This document shows, one piece after another, positions 7,454-16,031 of a stretch of 64,000 bases of DNA. The stretch covers positions 1 to 64,000 of the forward strand of contig NZ_JABEPE010000005.1 in NCBI RefSeq assembly GCF_026788005.1, in the 5' to 3' direction. The position numbers were made by a program, and so were the translations under genes. The notes under the pieces were generated by a model. The model ran no database searches. It was given only the letters and a program-made list of their open reading frames with translations, and had not been told where the DNA came from. Origin of the DNA: Alteromonas sp. a30. Lineage in GTDB: Bacteria; Pseudomonadota; Gammaproteobacteria; Enterobacterales; Alteromonadaceae. Position 1 is the stretch's first letter. Every line of letters starts with the position of its first letter.

Positions 7454-7888
7454 ATGAATTTCGATATAAACGCGATACTAGAAAGAATGTGTGTAGCTGC
7501 TGGAGTGAAGAACAATAGTCAGCTAAGTGCTTATCTAGGACGTAATCACAGCGTTATTTCAGGTTGGAAAAATAAGAAAGTCCCACCATTTGAAGACTGT
7601 TGGAAAATACATATTTTAACGGGTGTTGATATGCATTGGTTGATCACTGGTGAAGACAAACAGCACCCTGCGCCCCCTAAAGACACAAAATTAACCGACG
7701 ACTTCGTTAAAATAAGAAAAGCCTTTTTAAAGACGCTAACCCAAGGCTATGAGTTTGGATACTTTGCACACACCGTTAAAACCACAGATGAAACATTAGA
7801 TCTTATGGCTGGTATGCTATTTGAGGAATTAACAGGTAGGGATATTGAAGAAGCACTAGAAAAACCAAAACAAGTTGACGCTGGTTAA
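7454..7888 (+). CDS. CI-like phage repressor
   Basis: A 144-residue protein with an N-terminal helix-turn-helix (NSQLSAYLGRNHSVISGWKN) and the following GVDMHWLITGED segment typical of the Bac_DNA/CI repressor family (PF07022). The C-terminal half is probably for oligomerisation; no LexA-type Ser-Lys peptidase motif was recognised. It is transcribed away from the replication genes, as expected for a lysogeny repressor. Absence of self-cleavage would suggest release by an antirepressor or the Cox-like protein rather than by RecA. That last point is inference. Confidence 0.78.
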   Translation: MNFDINAILERMCVAAGVKNNSQLSAYLGRNHSVISGWKNKKVPPFEDCWKIHILTGVDMHWLITGEDKQHPAPPKDTKLTDDFVKIRKAFLKTLTQGYEFGYFAHTVKTTDETLDLMAGMLFEELTGRDIEEALEKPKQVDAG

Positions 7889-7905
7889 AGTAATAAAATA
7901 AATAC

Positions 7906-8184
7906 TTAACTACGAAACTCTCTTAAGTTGATTATTTTGGCGTGATGCGAAGATTCGTTACTTCCCAACGACAAAATATGTTCTTTAAATTGATCAAGTT
8001 CTCTGAACTTCTCAGCGCCGTCTTCCATACTTATGATATTCCTATACCATATAATAGATTCTTGGCAGATCTCGTTGGGTATAACTTTAGGCGTTGCTTC
8101 TCTTTGTAGTGGCTTAATCACCTTCATTACGGTGTATACCAGAATAATAGCCATCAAAATAACGACGATAGATACGACTACCAC
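7906..8184 (-). CDS. Small membrane-anchored protein, prophage accessory gene
   Basis: A 92-residue protein with one N-terminal membrane helix (VVVSIVVILMAIILVYTV) and a soluble cytoplasmic-type C-terminus. The start is a GTG preceded by AAAGGAG. It overlaps the preceding 180-residue membrane protein gene by about 70 bases, so the two are probably translated together. It lies in the accessory slot between repressor and integrase. No family recognised. A superinfection-exclusion or defence role is possible from location only. Confidence 0.55.
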   Translation of the reverse strand: MVVVSIVVILMAIILVYTVMKVIKPLQREATPKVIPNEICQESIIWYRNIISMEDGAEKFRELDQFKEHILSLGSNESSHHAKIINLREFRS

Positions 8185-8656
8185 AGATCATCTCCTTTAA
8201 TAACACCCAAGTAACAACAAATCCCATCGAAATATTAATAGAAGGGACACCAAACCGATAAAGCAAAGCAATCCAAGTAGTATCTAAAAACTGATCATCG
8301 ATCAATCGAATCGTTTGAAGTGCCATAAGGCCCAAAAAAGATGTTACAACAAACAGTGAGGTTTTTGTGGAAGAAAGGTTCAACCTTTTGTGTGAAAACT
8401 GAATAGCAATTATGGTTACAAAGCAGAATAAAAACCACGTTAGACTCCAAACAACTACCGCTTCACTATGAGGCATCTCCATAACATAATCATATAAGGG
8501 ATCTCTTAGATGATTCATGGCCCACTCCGAAACAGTGAGAAACATCAATGTCACAGACAGGCTATTAATCTGTCTGTAATACAGGAAACTCACTACAAGA
8601 AGCAGTGAGTACAACCATTTCAAATTGTCGCCTAGTTCAAAAAGTAAAGCTAACAA
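8114..8656 (-). CDS. Multi-pass membrane protein, prophage accessory gene
   Basis: A 180-residue hydrophobic protein with about five membrane segments. No ATG suits the N-terminus; a TTG at 8656 with AAGG upstream is the likeliest start, so the exact beginning is uncertain. It lies between a secreted peptide gene and a small anchored protein gene, all on the minus strand, forming a three-gene accessory unit of the prophage. No known domain recognised. Confidence 0.55.
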   Translation of the reverse strand: MLALLFELGDNLKWLYSLLLVVSFLYYRQINSLSVTLMFLTVSEWAMNHLRDPLYDYVMEMPHSEAVVVWSLTWFLFCFVTIIAIQFSHKRLNLSSTKTSLFVVTSFLGLMALQTIRLIDDQFLDTTWIALLYRFGVPSINISMGFVVTWVLLKEMICGSRIYRRYFDGYYSGIHRNEGD

Positions 8657-8667
8657 CTACTAAAACC

Positions 8668-8910
8668 TTAATCTTTATCACCGGGCCAACCGCCATCCCC
8701 GCCACCTTGTGTTGTGGGGGTTGCATTTGGGTTCGGTGTAGGGAAACTTACCCAATCAAATATATGAACCGCTTTATCACGCTTCCAAACTGCTTCACTG
8801 CCTTGCGGTTTTGGTTCAGGATTAGGTTTGATCCCACCACCGTTAGCAAAAGTGACGCTTGATAAACTACTTAAAACTAAAATCGCTGTCATTTTAATCA
8901 ATGAATGCAT
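8668..8910 (-). CDS. Small secreted Pro/Gly-rich protein, prophage accessory gene
   Basis: An 80-residue protein with a signal peptide (cleavage likely after SSVTFA) and a mature part of about 57 residues rich in Pro, Gly and Asn. A GGAG site lies nine bases before the ATG. It is the first gene of the accessory unit. The shape, a signal peptide plus a short low-complexity proline-rich domain, recurs in the small secreted protein at 14625-14846, also linked to a multi-pass membrane protein. Function unknown. Confidence 0.6.
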   Translation of the reverse strand: MHSLIKMTAILVLSSLSSVTFANGGGIKPNPEPKPQGSEAVWKRDKAVHIFDWVSFPTPNPNATPTTQGGGDGGWPGDKD

Positions 8911-9053
8911 AATAATCTACTCCAAACAGGCATTTTTTATCCCATTAATTAACCGACCCCGTGTCGATTACTTCTCATCTTACTAAGAGTTGATAGATTT
9001 TTGATGTGCTTTTCTTGATAATTTATGGTGAATTTATAAACGGAGCTGTATCA

Positions 9054-10127
9054 GTGGGAAAGGCTAGAGTTATTAAGAAGACTAAGTTTGATGGGATCTC
9101 ATTGCTTGATAACGGCAAATATCAGATTGTTGTCAGACCGTGGGGATTACAAGGACCAAGAAAGCAGGCTACCACATTAACGTTAGCTGATGCCAAAATA
9201 GAAAGGGACAGATTTAAAGCGCTAGGCGAAAAAAAGCCGGAATCAATTAAACAAGATAAACGGAAATTATCTGAATTGCTTGAACTTTGGTGGTCTCTGC
9301 ATGGGCAAAACTTAAAGGACGGGAAAGCAAGAAAAGGCAAGCTTGAAAACTTCATTACTTCGGTTGGCGACATCCAAGCAGTAAAACTAACAGGTGCCGC
9401 TTTTGGTAGGTATCGAGAGGAACGTCTAGAGAACGGAGCAACTGCAAGAACAGTAAATAGAGATCATAGCTACTTACGAGCTATGTTTAACACACTTGAT
9501 TCATTTGACCAGTGGCACCACCCTAACCCCGTTTCAAAAATTAAATTAATGAAAGAGTCTGAGGTTCAACTCACTTATTTGGATCAGGACGAGCGCAAAC
9601 GTCTATTAAGTGCTTGTGACCGTAGCCGAAGCCCACACATCAAATTAATGATTATGATCGGACTTGCAACAGGTGCCCGCTGGTCAGAGATAAATAGCTT
9701 GAAGCGTTCACAGGTGAAAGGAAATCGAATTCAGTTTGTAGAAACAAAGAATGACAAACGCAGACTAATACCCATACCTGAAGAATTGGCTCACTTGCTT
9801 AAAACACATAAACCTGAAAGTAGCTCAAGCATATTCCCTCAATCAAGAAGCGCATTTGAAGCAGCTATCGAGCGAGCAAATATTAGATTACCTAAAGGAC
9901 AGCTTACTCACGTTCTAAGGCATAGCTTCGCCGTTACGTTTATGGAGGAAGGAGGCAGTATTCACGTACTGCAAAAAATATTAGGCCACAGCCATATTTC
10001 AACAACAGCAATCTACCTAGCGTTTGCACCGGACAATCTAGATAAAATTTTAGAACTCAATCCTCTAAAAATTGACGGTGTTGAAATTAAACTTAGTAAC
10101 CAAAACGAACTCGCAATGTCAGCCTAA
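9054..10127 (+). CDS. int: Tyrosine-family phage integrase
   Basis: Site-specific recombinase with an N-terminal DNA-binding part, a SAM-like core-binding domain and a C-terminal catalytic domain. Catalytic residues are visible: Arg in ATGARWSE (about residue 206), HVLRHS (about 285), GHSH (about 311) and the Tyr in TTAIYLAF (about 320). I chose the GTG at 9054, preceded by GGAG eight bases upstream; an upstream GTG at 9006 would add 16 residues without a good ribosome site. It points toward tRNA-Leu 100 bases downstream, the classic arrangement for integration at a tRNA 3' end. Confidence 0.9.
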   Translation: MGKARVIKKTKFDGISLLDNGKYQIVVRPWGLQGPRKQATTLTLADAKIERDRFKALGEKKPESIKQDKRKLSELLELWWSLHGQNLKDGKARKGKLENFITSVGDIQAVKLTGAAFGRYREERLENGATARTVNRDHSYLRAMFNTLDSFDQWHHPNPVSKIKLMKESEVQLTYLDQDERKRLLSACDRSRSPHIKLMIMIGLATGARWSEINSLKRSQVKGNRIQFVETKNDKRRLIPIPEELAHLLKTHKPESSSSIFPQSRSAFEAAIERANIRLPKGQLTHVLRHSFAVTFMEEGGSIHVLQKILGHSHISTTAIYLAFAPDNLDKILELNPLKIDGVEIKLSNQNELAMSA

Positions 10128-10190
10128 TGTCGGCCTAGGGTATTTTTGAGGAATTTTGACAGGTTAATTTTAGGCTGGCTCAGAAACGAG

Positions 10191-10225
10191 AAAAGCCAGT
10201 AAACTATTGAATTTACTGGCTTTTT
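10191..10225. terminator. Bidirectional terminator between integrase and tRNA-Leu
   Basis: A 13-pair perfect stem (AAAAGCCAGTAAA at 10191-10203 with its complement at 10212-10224) has an eight-base loop, with T-runs on both strands. It would stop integrase transcripts and the tRNA Gly-Cys-Leu transcript. Confidence 0.85.
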
Positions 10226-10230
10226 GAAAT

Positions 10231-10317
10231 TGGTGCCCGGGGCCGGACTTGAACCGGCACGAAGTTACCTTCGAGGGATTTTAAATCCCTTGTGTCTACC
10301 AATTTCACCACCCGGGC
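10231..10317 (-). tRNA. tRNA-Leu(UAA)
   Basis: An 87-base cloverleaf with encoded CCA, a GCCCGGG acceptor stem, a long variable arm and a TAA anticodon in loop TTTAAAA. It is the last tRNA of a Gly-Cys-Leu cluster and the probable attachment site of the adjacent prophage. Confidence 0.97.
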
Positions 10318-10329
10318 AAATAAATTGTA

Positions 10330-10403
10330 TGGAGGCGGGTCCCGGAGTCGAACCGAGGTCCACGGATTTGCAATCCGCTGCATAGCCACTCTGCCAACCC
10401 GCC
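10330..10403 (-). tRNA. tRNA-Cys(GCA)
   Basis: A 74-base cloverleaf with encoded CCA, a GGCGGGT acceptor stem and anticodon GCA in loop TTGCAAA. Confidence 0.97.
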
Positions 10404-10410
10404 AGGAAAT

Positions 10411-10486
10411 TGGAGCGGGAAACGAGATTCGAACTCGCGACCCCAACCTTGGCAAGGTTGTGCTCTACCAACTGAGCTATTCCCGC
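10411..10486 (-). tRNA. tRNA-Gly(GCC)
   Basis: A 76-base cloverleaf with encoded CCA, a GCGGGAA acceptor stem and anticodon GCC; first gene of the Gly-Cys-Leu cluster. Confidence 0.97.
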
Positions 10487-10665
10487 ATTTCCTGATTTGA
10501 GGGCCCCAATCGCTTGTGCGCCTCAAGTGCTGTGCATTCTACGGATAAGACGTTGAGTGTCAACAATAAAATTGAGGCTTTTGATTCGACTGCTGCTTTT
10601 TTAGCTTAAGCCCCATCTATTTGTTATATTTTTGTGCAAACTGGATATTGATTAAACAACAATTC

Positions 10666-11262
10666 CTATTCTTTTCTCTGATAAATAGGATTCAAAAGAA
10701 ACTGTTTTGCTGCAACGATGTATTGCACCATAGAAAATACGGATAACACTGTCGCGATATAGAGCAAAATAAATCCAAGCGTCTGCCAATAAAGTGGAAT
10801 AACAACCTCTCCTATTGGCAGGTGCTCCAATTCAGACAACAAACCTATCAAGGCCAACATTTGTGCCATGGTTTTTGCTTTGCCCCAAAATGAAACTTTC
10901 ACTGTGTCCGATTGTCCGTGTATAGCCATCCACTCTCTGAGTGCTGAAATGAATATCTCGCGCGCCATTAGCAGCACCGCCGGAATAGTGATCCAAGGGG
11001 ATGCATAGGTGTCGGTAATCATCAACAGTGCTGCCGCAACAATAAGTTTATCGGCTACTGGATCAAGAAACGCGCCAAAGGGAGACATTTGTTTTAGTTT
11101 CCGAGCCAAATAACCATCAAACCAATCTGTTATCGCTGCAAACCAAAAGATAAACGCGCCCATTTGATGTGCCCACTTCCAATCCAAGAAATACACAACA
11201 ACAAAAATAGGGATAAGGGCGACACGAAGCATTGTTAATAGGTTAGGAATGGTTAGCATCAT
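10666..11262 (-). CDS. pgsA: CDP-diacylglycerol-glycerol-3-phosphate 3-phosphatidyltransferase
   Basis: Inner-membrane enzyme making phosphatidylglycerol phosphate from CDP-diacylglycerol and glycerol 3-phosphate, the committed step to phosphatidylglycerol and cardiolipin. The 198-residue protein has several membrane helices and the full CDP-alcohol phosphotransferase motif: DGYLAR followed by G and two Asp of FLDPVAD (about residues 49-70). It follows uvrC and uvrY in the same direction, a conserved gammaproteobacterial arrangement. Confidence 0.95.
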   Translation of the reverse strand: MMLTIPNLLTMLRVALIPIFVVVYFLDWKWAHQMGAFIFWFAAITDWFDGYLARKLKQMSPFGAFLDPVADKLIVAAALLMITDTYASPWITIPAVLLMAREIFISALREWMAIHGQSDTVKVSFWGKAKTMAQMLALIGLLSELEHLPIGEVVIPLYWQTLGFILLYIATVLSVFSMVQYIVAAKQFLLNPIYQRKE

Positions 11263-11312
11263 AGATATGTATTTAGGCTCTCGAAAAAATTAACCAGAAA
11301 TTGCTCTGGATT

Positions 11313-13139
11313 TTAGTTGTGCAAATAGTCGTGGATATGCGTTGCTAATTCAATACTTATTCCCGGTACTTTTGCTAATTGTTCTGGGGAGGCGCTCATC
11401 ACTTCTTGAAGTCCGCCTAAATATTTCAACATCGCTTGACGACGTTTTGCGCCGACACCTGGAATATTTTCTAACTTGGATTTTGTTTTGACTTTTTGCC
11501 GCTTATGTCGATGTCCTGCAATGGCAAAGCGATGCGATTCGTCACGAATATGTTGAATTAGATGCAACGCAGGTGAGTTGGCTTCCATGGGGATAGTATC
11601 ATGATTTCCAGCTAAGATGAGTGTTTCTAAGCCGGGTTTACGTGTTGTTCCTTTGGCAATACCGATAAGCAAGGGTAGCTTCTCGCCCTGCCAATTTTCG
11701 AAATATGCTTCAGCTTGGGCTAACTGCCCTTTACCTCCATCAATAAATACGATGTCAGGCATTTTCTCCTGCGCTATTGAAGGTTTAAAACGCCGTTTTA
11801 GCACCTGAGCCATGGCCGCATAATCATCTCCCGGAGTAATACCTTCAATGTTGTAACGCCGATAATCTGTTTTTAATGGTCCGTCACGATTAAACACGAC
11901 GCAAGATGCCACGGTTTGTTGCCCTGATGTATGCGAAATATCAAAACATTCCATACGTTGTAGAGGTTGTTGCAACTCAAGAATCGTTTCTAATTCTAAG
12001 AACCTTGCTCGAATAGATTTTTGATTCGCTTGTTGTGCTTCTAAAGCGCTTTCGGCGTTAGTGTTTGCCAGTTTCAAATAACGCTTTTTCTCATCACGGG
12101 CCCCATAATAAAACTGCACTTTGTGACCAGCTTCCTTGGTTAGAAGCGTTTCCACCTCTGCTGCATCATCAATTTTAATAGGGAGTACAATTTGTTTAGG
12201 AATAGACTTATTACCCGCTAAATAGAACTGCAAAAGAAAAGACTGAAAAACATCAACATCTGAGTCCTCTTTATTGGGAAGTTTGGGGAAATAGTTCTTG
12301 CTACCGAGGAGTTTATTATCGCGAATAAAAAAGGCTTGGATACAAGCTAAACCATTTTTAAATGCAAATCCGAAGACATCGAGTTCGGCTTGTTCGCCAC
12401 TGACCCATTGTTGTTCTTGCACTTTACGTAACGCTGCAATTTGATCACGGTACAACGCTGCTTTTTCAAAGTTTAAGGATTGGCTCGCCTGCTCCATCAT
12501 CTCGACCATGGTTTCAATAGCTTGATGACTTTTGCCTTTTAGAAACATTCTCGCCAAATTAACTTGCTGAGCGTACTCTTCGTCAGACACATGGCCTGGA
12601 ACACATGGCGCAGAGCAACGTTTTAATTGATGCTGCAAACACGGTCTTGAACGAGCACGATAGTACGCATCTTCACACTGACGCACCGGAAAGACTTTTT
12701 GCATTAACCTTAAACTTTCTCTCACGGCCCAAGCACTGGGATAAGGACCAAAATACTCGCCGCTTTCTTTTTTGGCACCTCGATGAACGGTTAGTCGAGG
12801 ATGTTTGTGACCAGAAAGAAAAATAAATGGATAGGACTTATCATCACGTAGAAGCACGTTATAACGAGGTTTGTACTTCTTAATATAGTTATTTTCAAGA
12901 ATATACGCTTCGGTTTCTGTGTGTGTAACGGTTACATCCATAGAAGCAATTTGCTTGACCAATGAAAGGGTCTTCAACGAATCAAGATTGGCTTTAAAAT
13001 AGCTGCTAACACGCTTCTTGAGATTTTTCGCTTTACCTACGTATATCACTTCTTCTTTCTGGTTGTACATCCTGTACACACCAGGTTGTTGCGTTAGGTT
13101 CTTAAGAAACGTTTTATAATCGAACTCAGTTTGGGGCAT
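11313..13139 (-). CDS. uvrC: Excinuclease ABC subunit C
   Basis: Nuclease of nucleotide excision repair that makes both incisions around a UvrB-marked lesion. The 608-residue protein has the GIY-YIG domain at the N-terminus (PGVYRMY and VIYVGKAKNLKKR, about residues 19-45), a UvrB-binding UVR segment near 200-237, the RNase H-like domain containing CFDISHTSG near 400, and a tandem helix-hairpin-helix at the C-terminus (ENIPGVGAKRR). Its ATG overlaps the uvrY stop by one base (TAATG), so translation is coupled. Confidence 0.97.
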   Translation of the reverse strand: MPQTEFDYKTFLKNLTQQPGVYRMYNQKEEVIYVGKAKNLKKRVSSYFKANLDSLKTLSLVKQIASMDVTVTHTETEAYILENNYIKKYKPRYNVLLRDDKSYPFIFLSGHKHPRLTVHRGAKKESGEYFGPYPSAWAVRESLRLMQKVFPVRQCEDAYYRARSRPCLQHQLKRCSAPCVPGHVSDEEYAQQVNLARMFLKGKSHQAIETMVEMMEQASQSLNFEKAALYRDQIAALRKVQEQQWVSGEQAELDVFGFAFKNGLACIQAFFIRDNKLLGSKNYFPKLPNKEDSDVDVFQSFLLQFYLAGNKSIPKQIVLPIKIDDAAEVETLLTKEAGHKVQFYYGARDEKKRYLKLANTNAESALEAQQANQKSIRARFLELETILELQQPLQRMECFDISHTSGQQTVASCVVFNRDGPLKTDYRRYNIEGITPGDDYAAMAQVLKRRFKPSIAQEKMPDIVFIDGGKGQLAQAEAYFENWQGEKLPLLIGIAKGTTRKPGLETLILAGNHDTIPMEANSPALHLIQHIRDESHRFAIAGHRHKRQKVKTKSKLENIPGVGAKRRQAMLKYLGGLQEVMSASPEQLAKVPGISIELATHIHDYLHN

Positions 13140-13783
13140 TACAACGGATGGGGGTTAATCAAATTATGGCGCAAAGCTAAATGCGTAAGTTCAACATCAG
13201 AATCTACATTAAGCTTTTCAAACATACGATAACGATGGGTATTCACTGTTTTTGTGCTGATATTTAACTGACTTGCTATTTCAGGCACTTTCACACCTTT
13301 GGTCAGCATCAACATTATCTGTAACTCTCTTTCAGAAAGTTGCTTTAACGGATCGCCTTCTTTTGCACTAATTTGCGCTAAGGCAATCTGCTGAGCAATT
13401 TCTGGTGCGATGTATTTCTGACCAACCGCTACTTTTTGAATAGCAATAATCATTTCTTGTGGTGCGGCATCTTTAGTCAAGTAACCAAAGGCCCCCATTT
13501 GCATCACTTTAGAAGGGAAAGGATTTTCTTTATGAACGGATAAAGCAATGACTTTGACATCAGGGCAAATACGCAACACTTGTTTAGTTGCTTCTAAGCC
13601 TCCGATCCCTGGCATACTCATATCCATTAACACAATATCGGGTGGTGACTTACGACATATTTTTATCGCTTCTTCACCGGTTTGCGCTTCTGCCACGACT
13701 TGAAATCCGGCAACATCGTCTAAAATACGTCTAATGCCATTTCTTACTAAATCGTGATCATCAACTAATAGTAGTTTAACCAA
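13139..13783 (-). CDS. uvrY: BarA/UvrY-type response regulator
   Basis: A 214-residue NarL/FixJ-family regulator, ortholog of UvrY/GacA, which activates Csr/Rsm small RNA genes in response to its BarA/GacS kinase. The receiver domain has acidic residues near 8-9, phosphoacceptor Asp54 in VLMDMSMPG and a Lys near 104. The C-terminal LuxR-type helix-turn-helix is at about 145-205 (ERELQIMLMLTKG, EIASQLNISTKTVNTHRY). Linkage to uvrC is typical of gammaproteobacteria. Confidence 0.95.
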   Translation of the reverse strand: MVKLLLVDDHDLVRNGIRRILDDVAGFQVVAEAQTGEEAIKICRKSPPDIVLMDMSMPGIGGLEATKQVLRICPDVKVIALSVHKENPFPSKVMQMGAFGYLTKDAAPQEMIIAIQKVAVGQKYIAPEIAQQIALAQISAKEGDPLKQLSERELQIMLMLTKGVKVPEIASQLNISTKTVNTHRYRMFEKLNVDSDVELTHLALRHNLINPHPL

Positions 13784-13893
13784 GCAAATGCTCCAACGCT
13801 GAATTACTTAGCTTTTCTCTGTCTTTTATACTGAAAAGCGAGGTTAATTGAATCTAACAGATGTACCGAAATCATGCCCATGATAACTGAGTG

Positions 13894-14091
13894 CTATCGA
13901 TACAAATGCTCACACAGTCTATTCCATCCGCTAATGGTCTCATCTCTGCCTTGACAAATATTCTTAGCATTGCAACGTGCTATGCTGCATTCGATGATCC
14001 ATCTATCACCGCACTCTCCTATCTTACGAGGTTTGGTCGGTTCACCACCACATCGACATTTTAACGTATGGATCTTATTAAAACTGTTCAC
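13894..14091 (-). CDS. Lar-like zinc-ribbon protein
   Basis: A 65-residue protein with a CRCGG pair near the N-terminus, two more Cys in IIECSIARC, and the ending ISGWNRL. This pattern matches Lar-type restriction-alleviation and related phage Com-like zinc-binding proteins, which usually end in a conserved WNR. I chose the GTG at 14091 because AGAGG precedes it by seven bases; a TTG eight codons upstream lacks such a site. It stands alone between uvrY and an accessory cassette and may be a phage remnant. Restriction alleviation is family knowledge, not shown here. Confidence 0.55.
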   Translation of the reverse strand: MNSFNKIHTLKCRCGGEPTKPRKIGECGDRWIIECSIARCNAKNICQGRDETISGWNRLCEHLYR

Positions 14092-14624
14092 CGTGGTACC
14101 TCTATATCGCCCCAAACCCGAATTTCGCCAGTAAGTTTACCCAACTGATTCGTTCAAAGCTAACAAATCTATCTTGATTGAGCAATTTATCCGCCGAAAT
14201 TGAATAACAAAGCAACACTGTACAACGCCAGCTTCACTTTCAATGCATTAAGATACTTTTTTAAATAGAAATTCAATAAAAAATAGGACAATGAGTGAAA
14301 CCTTTAAGCTTTTTCTAAATAGCTGTGTTTAATTGTCAGTCATCCCGCAAACTCGCCATAGATACTTCCATGTAGGCTCCACAACCGCTTTCTGCGACTG
14401 AGTGGTTTACGCCTAATTATCTACCGGTAACTGGTAGTTTGGAACAAGTATCAAGAGGCTTAGGTAATTATAACGAAAATTCAACGAATCAATTGAAAAT
14501 GAGAGGATAGTTTTTGGCGGGCAATGGCTTAATCAGCCAACGACATCGCATGTCCCTATGCAATTTACGTATCCCTACTCTGCTTTATTACGCTTAACTC
14601 GCCACCTTAAAAATTTTAAGCGCG
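14092..14624. other. Intergenic region with no recognised gene
   Basis: About 530 bases with no convincing reading frame or RNA gene. A short imperfect hairpin (CTACC / GGTAG around 14420-14437) is the only structure noticed. The region may hold the promoter of the Lar-like gene. Confidence 0.5.
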
Positions 14625-14846
14625 CTATTCTTGAGGGTAATCGGTTTCGGGATCAGGCTTTTTCGGACCAGATTCACAGTCAGGTTGTGTTGGGTTATTT
14701 GGTACATCAAGCAAATCTACGGGTAACGTATGCTGAATTAAGTCATCCAACCAATCACCTAAAGATTCATCATCACAGGCATGAGCATTGAACGTCGAAC
14801 ACATACAAGATAAGGAAATAACGGCACAAAGTTTTTTTAGTTTCAT
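14625..14846 (-). CDS. Small secreted acidic Cys/Pro-rich protein
   Basis: A 73-residue protein with a signal peptide (cleavage near NAHA) and a mature part of about 50 acidic residues with two cysteines and a proline-rich end. A strong AGGAG precedes the ATG. It is the third gene after an HTH regulator and a multi-pass membrane protein on the same strand, 74 bases from the latter. I recognise no family. Confidence 0.58.
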   Translation of the reverse strand: MKLKKLCAVISLSCMCSTFNAHACDDESLGDWLDDLIQHTLPVDLLDVPNNPTQPDCESGPKKPDPETDYPQE

Positions 14847-14920
14847 TAGTTCTCCTAAGTTAAAAATCCATAGCGTTGTAACTCTAGACGAAATTTTTGG
14901 GAGTGCGAGAAACTATTGTC

Positions 14921-15598
14921 TTAAGCGTGAAATGTTTTGTGACTTCGCATGAATTCATAGCTTGATGAAAGGATCACAACATGTTCTAACGTATTGAGAT
15001 ATAGCTTAAAGGTAGGGGCAGCGTCATAGACATGACGAGCATGCAGGTAGAAGTAATCGAAAAGCGCCTGAGCGTTATTAATCTGGTAGGTGGCGTAGTG
15101 GCTTTTAATCCACTCAAATTGCAGTAAGTAGTCAAAAAATTGGTGGGCATATGGAATATCATCAATATGACGAAACCAATGCTCAATAAAAGAAAGTAAC
15201 GTAATGACGAGATACAAGCCGTAGATGCCGGTCAATAAGAAGTCTGTCCCAGTGGTATGTAAGTGCTCCAATTCTGATTGAAGCTTACCTGTTTTTTCCG
15301 AAAATGCCTTTACCAACGGCACTTTGAGCATGATCAGTAGAACCGTTGTAAAGTCGATGAACAAATTGGTAGGGTACAGCGTTAATGGATTCTGGCTGCC
15401 TAACCAAGCTGTTAATCCCCATTCAACACCTCTCATTGCAATAATGAAAATGATAGTGCTGTAAATGCTAATATGATAACGGTTCTCGTATAGCGCCCAC
15501 ACACCTACCAAAATAAACAGCATGTCTATCAGGTGGTCGTTGTTAATATTCGTAAAAGTTAAATAGGCTGTGATCAGTATTACGAGTAGTCGAATCAT
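14921..15598 (-). CDS. Multi-pass membrane protein coupled to an HTH regulator
   Basis: A 225-residue protein with about six membrane segments in the first two thirds and a more hydrophilic C-terminal third rich in Tyr and His. Its ATG overlaps the stop codon of the upstream HTH gene (ATGA), so the two are translationally coupled. No catalytic motif recognised. It could act as a sensor whose state controls the regulator, or as the regulated output. Confidence 0.6.
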   Translation of the reverse strand: MIRLLVILITAYLTFTNINNDHLIDMLFILVGVWALYENRYHISIYSTIIFIIAMRGVEWGLTAWLGSQNPLTLYPTNLFIDFTTVLLIMLKVPLVKAFSEKTGKLQSELEHLHTTGTDFLLTGIYGLYLVITLLSFIEHWFRHIDDIPYAHQFFDYLLQFEWIKSHYATYQINNAQALFDYFYLHARHVYDAAPTFKLYLNTLEHVVILSSSYEFMRSHKTFHA

Positions 15599-15888
15599 TT
15601 TATCCCGAGTTGCTTGAGTATCGCTGTTCCGTATTTGGAACGGCGTATGAGATCCTTTATATCGTTTCTCAACTCTTTTGCAACCTCAAGTCCACAATGC
15701 GTCCAAATTGCCATCACCAATTCTAATGGCGCTTGTGACTCACCCAACCTGTAGCGATATAGTGATTTTTCATCTAAATCGAAGCAATTACATATTTCTT
15801 TATATGATTTACCCGAACGTGCAATTGCAGCCTCGATAGCTTGACCATAGGCAACCGCAAGGATGTTATCTTTACCTTTTCTAGCCAT
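15595..15888 (-). CDS. HTH regulator of the membrane-protein cassette
   Basis: A 97-residue protein with a helix-turn-helix-like segment SYKEICNCFDLDEKSLYRYR (about residues 27-46) and a second helical domain ending GTAILKQLGIK. It begins a three-gene unit with a membrane protein and a secreted peptide. The gene is divergent from another HTH gene with an inverted repeat in between, suggesting a shared operator. Confidence 0.6.
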   Translation of the reverse strand: MARKGKDNILAVAYGQAIEAAIARSGKSYKEICNCFDLDEKSLYRYRLGESQAPLELVMAIWTHCGLEVAKELRNDIKDLIRRSKYGTAILKQLGIK

Positions 15889-15943
15889 TTTAAGTTACTT
15901 CCAAACATTTATTAGTAATTTTTTTACGATCTTAACCTAAACA

Positions 15944-15957
15944 GGGCAACTTTGCCC
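15944..15957. promoter_or_regulatory. Inverted repeat between two divergent HTH genes
   Basis: GGGCAA and TTGCCC separated by two bases form a 14-base palindrome between the genes at 15888 and 16032, a probable operator. Confidence 0.45.
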
Positions 15958-16031
15958 GATTTTCTTTGGTAGCTTCCAATCGTTGTTCAATTACGTTTTA
16001 TATACGTACTAATCAAAGGTTCAATACAGCA

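Noticed and set aside
10213-10526. Reading frames over the Gly-Cys-Leu tRNA cluster
   Set aside because: The sequence folds as three complete tRNAs; the frames are chance.
14558-14791. 77-residue plus-strand frame
   Set aside because: Mostly antisense to the small secreted protein gene, which has a signal peptide and AGGAG site.
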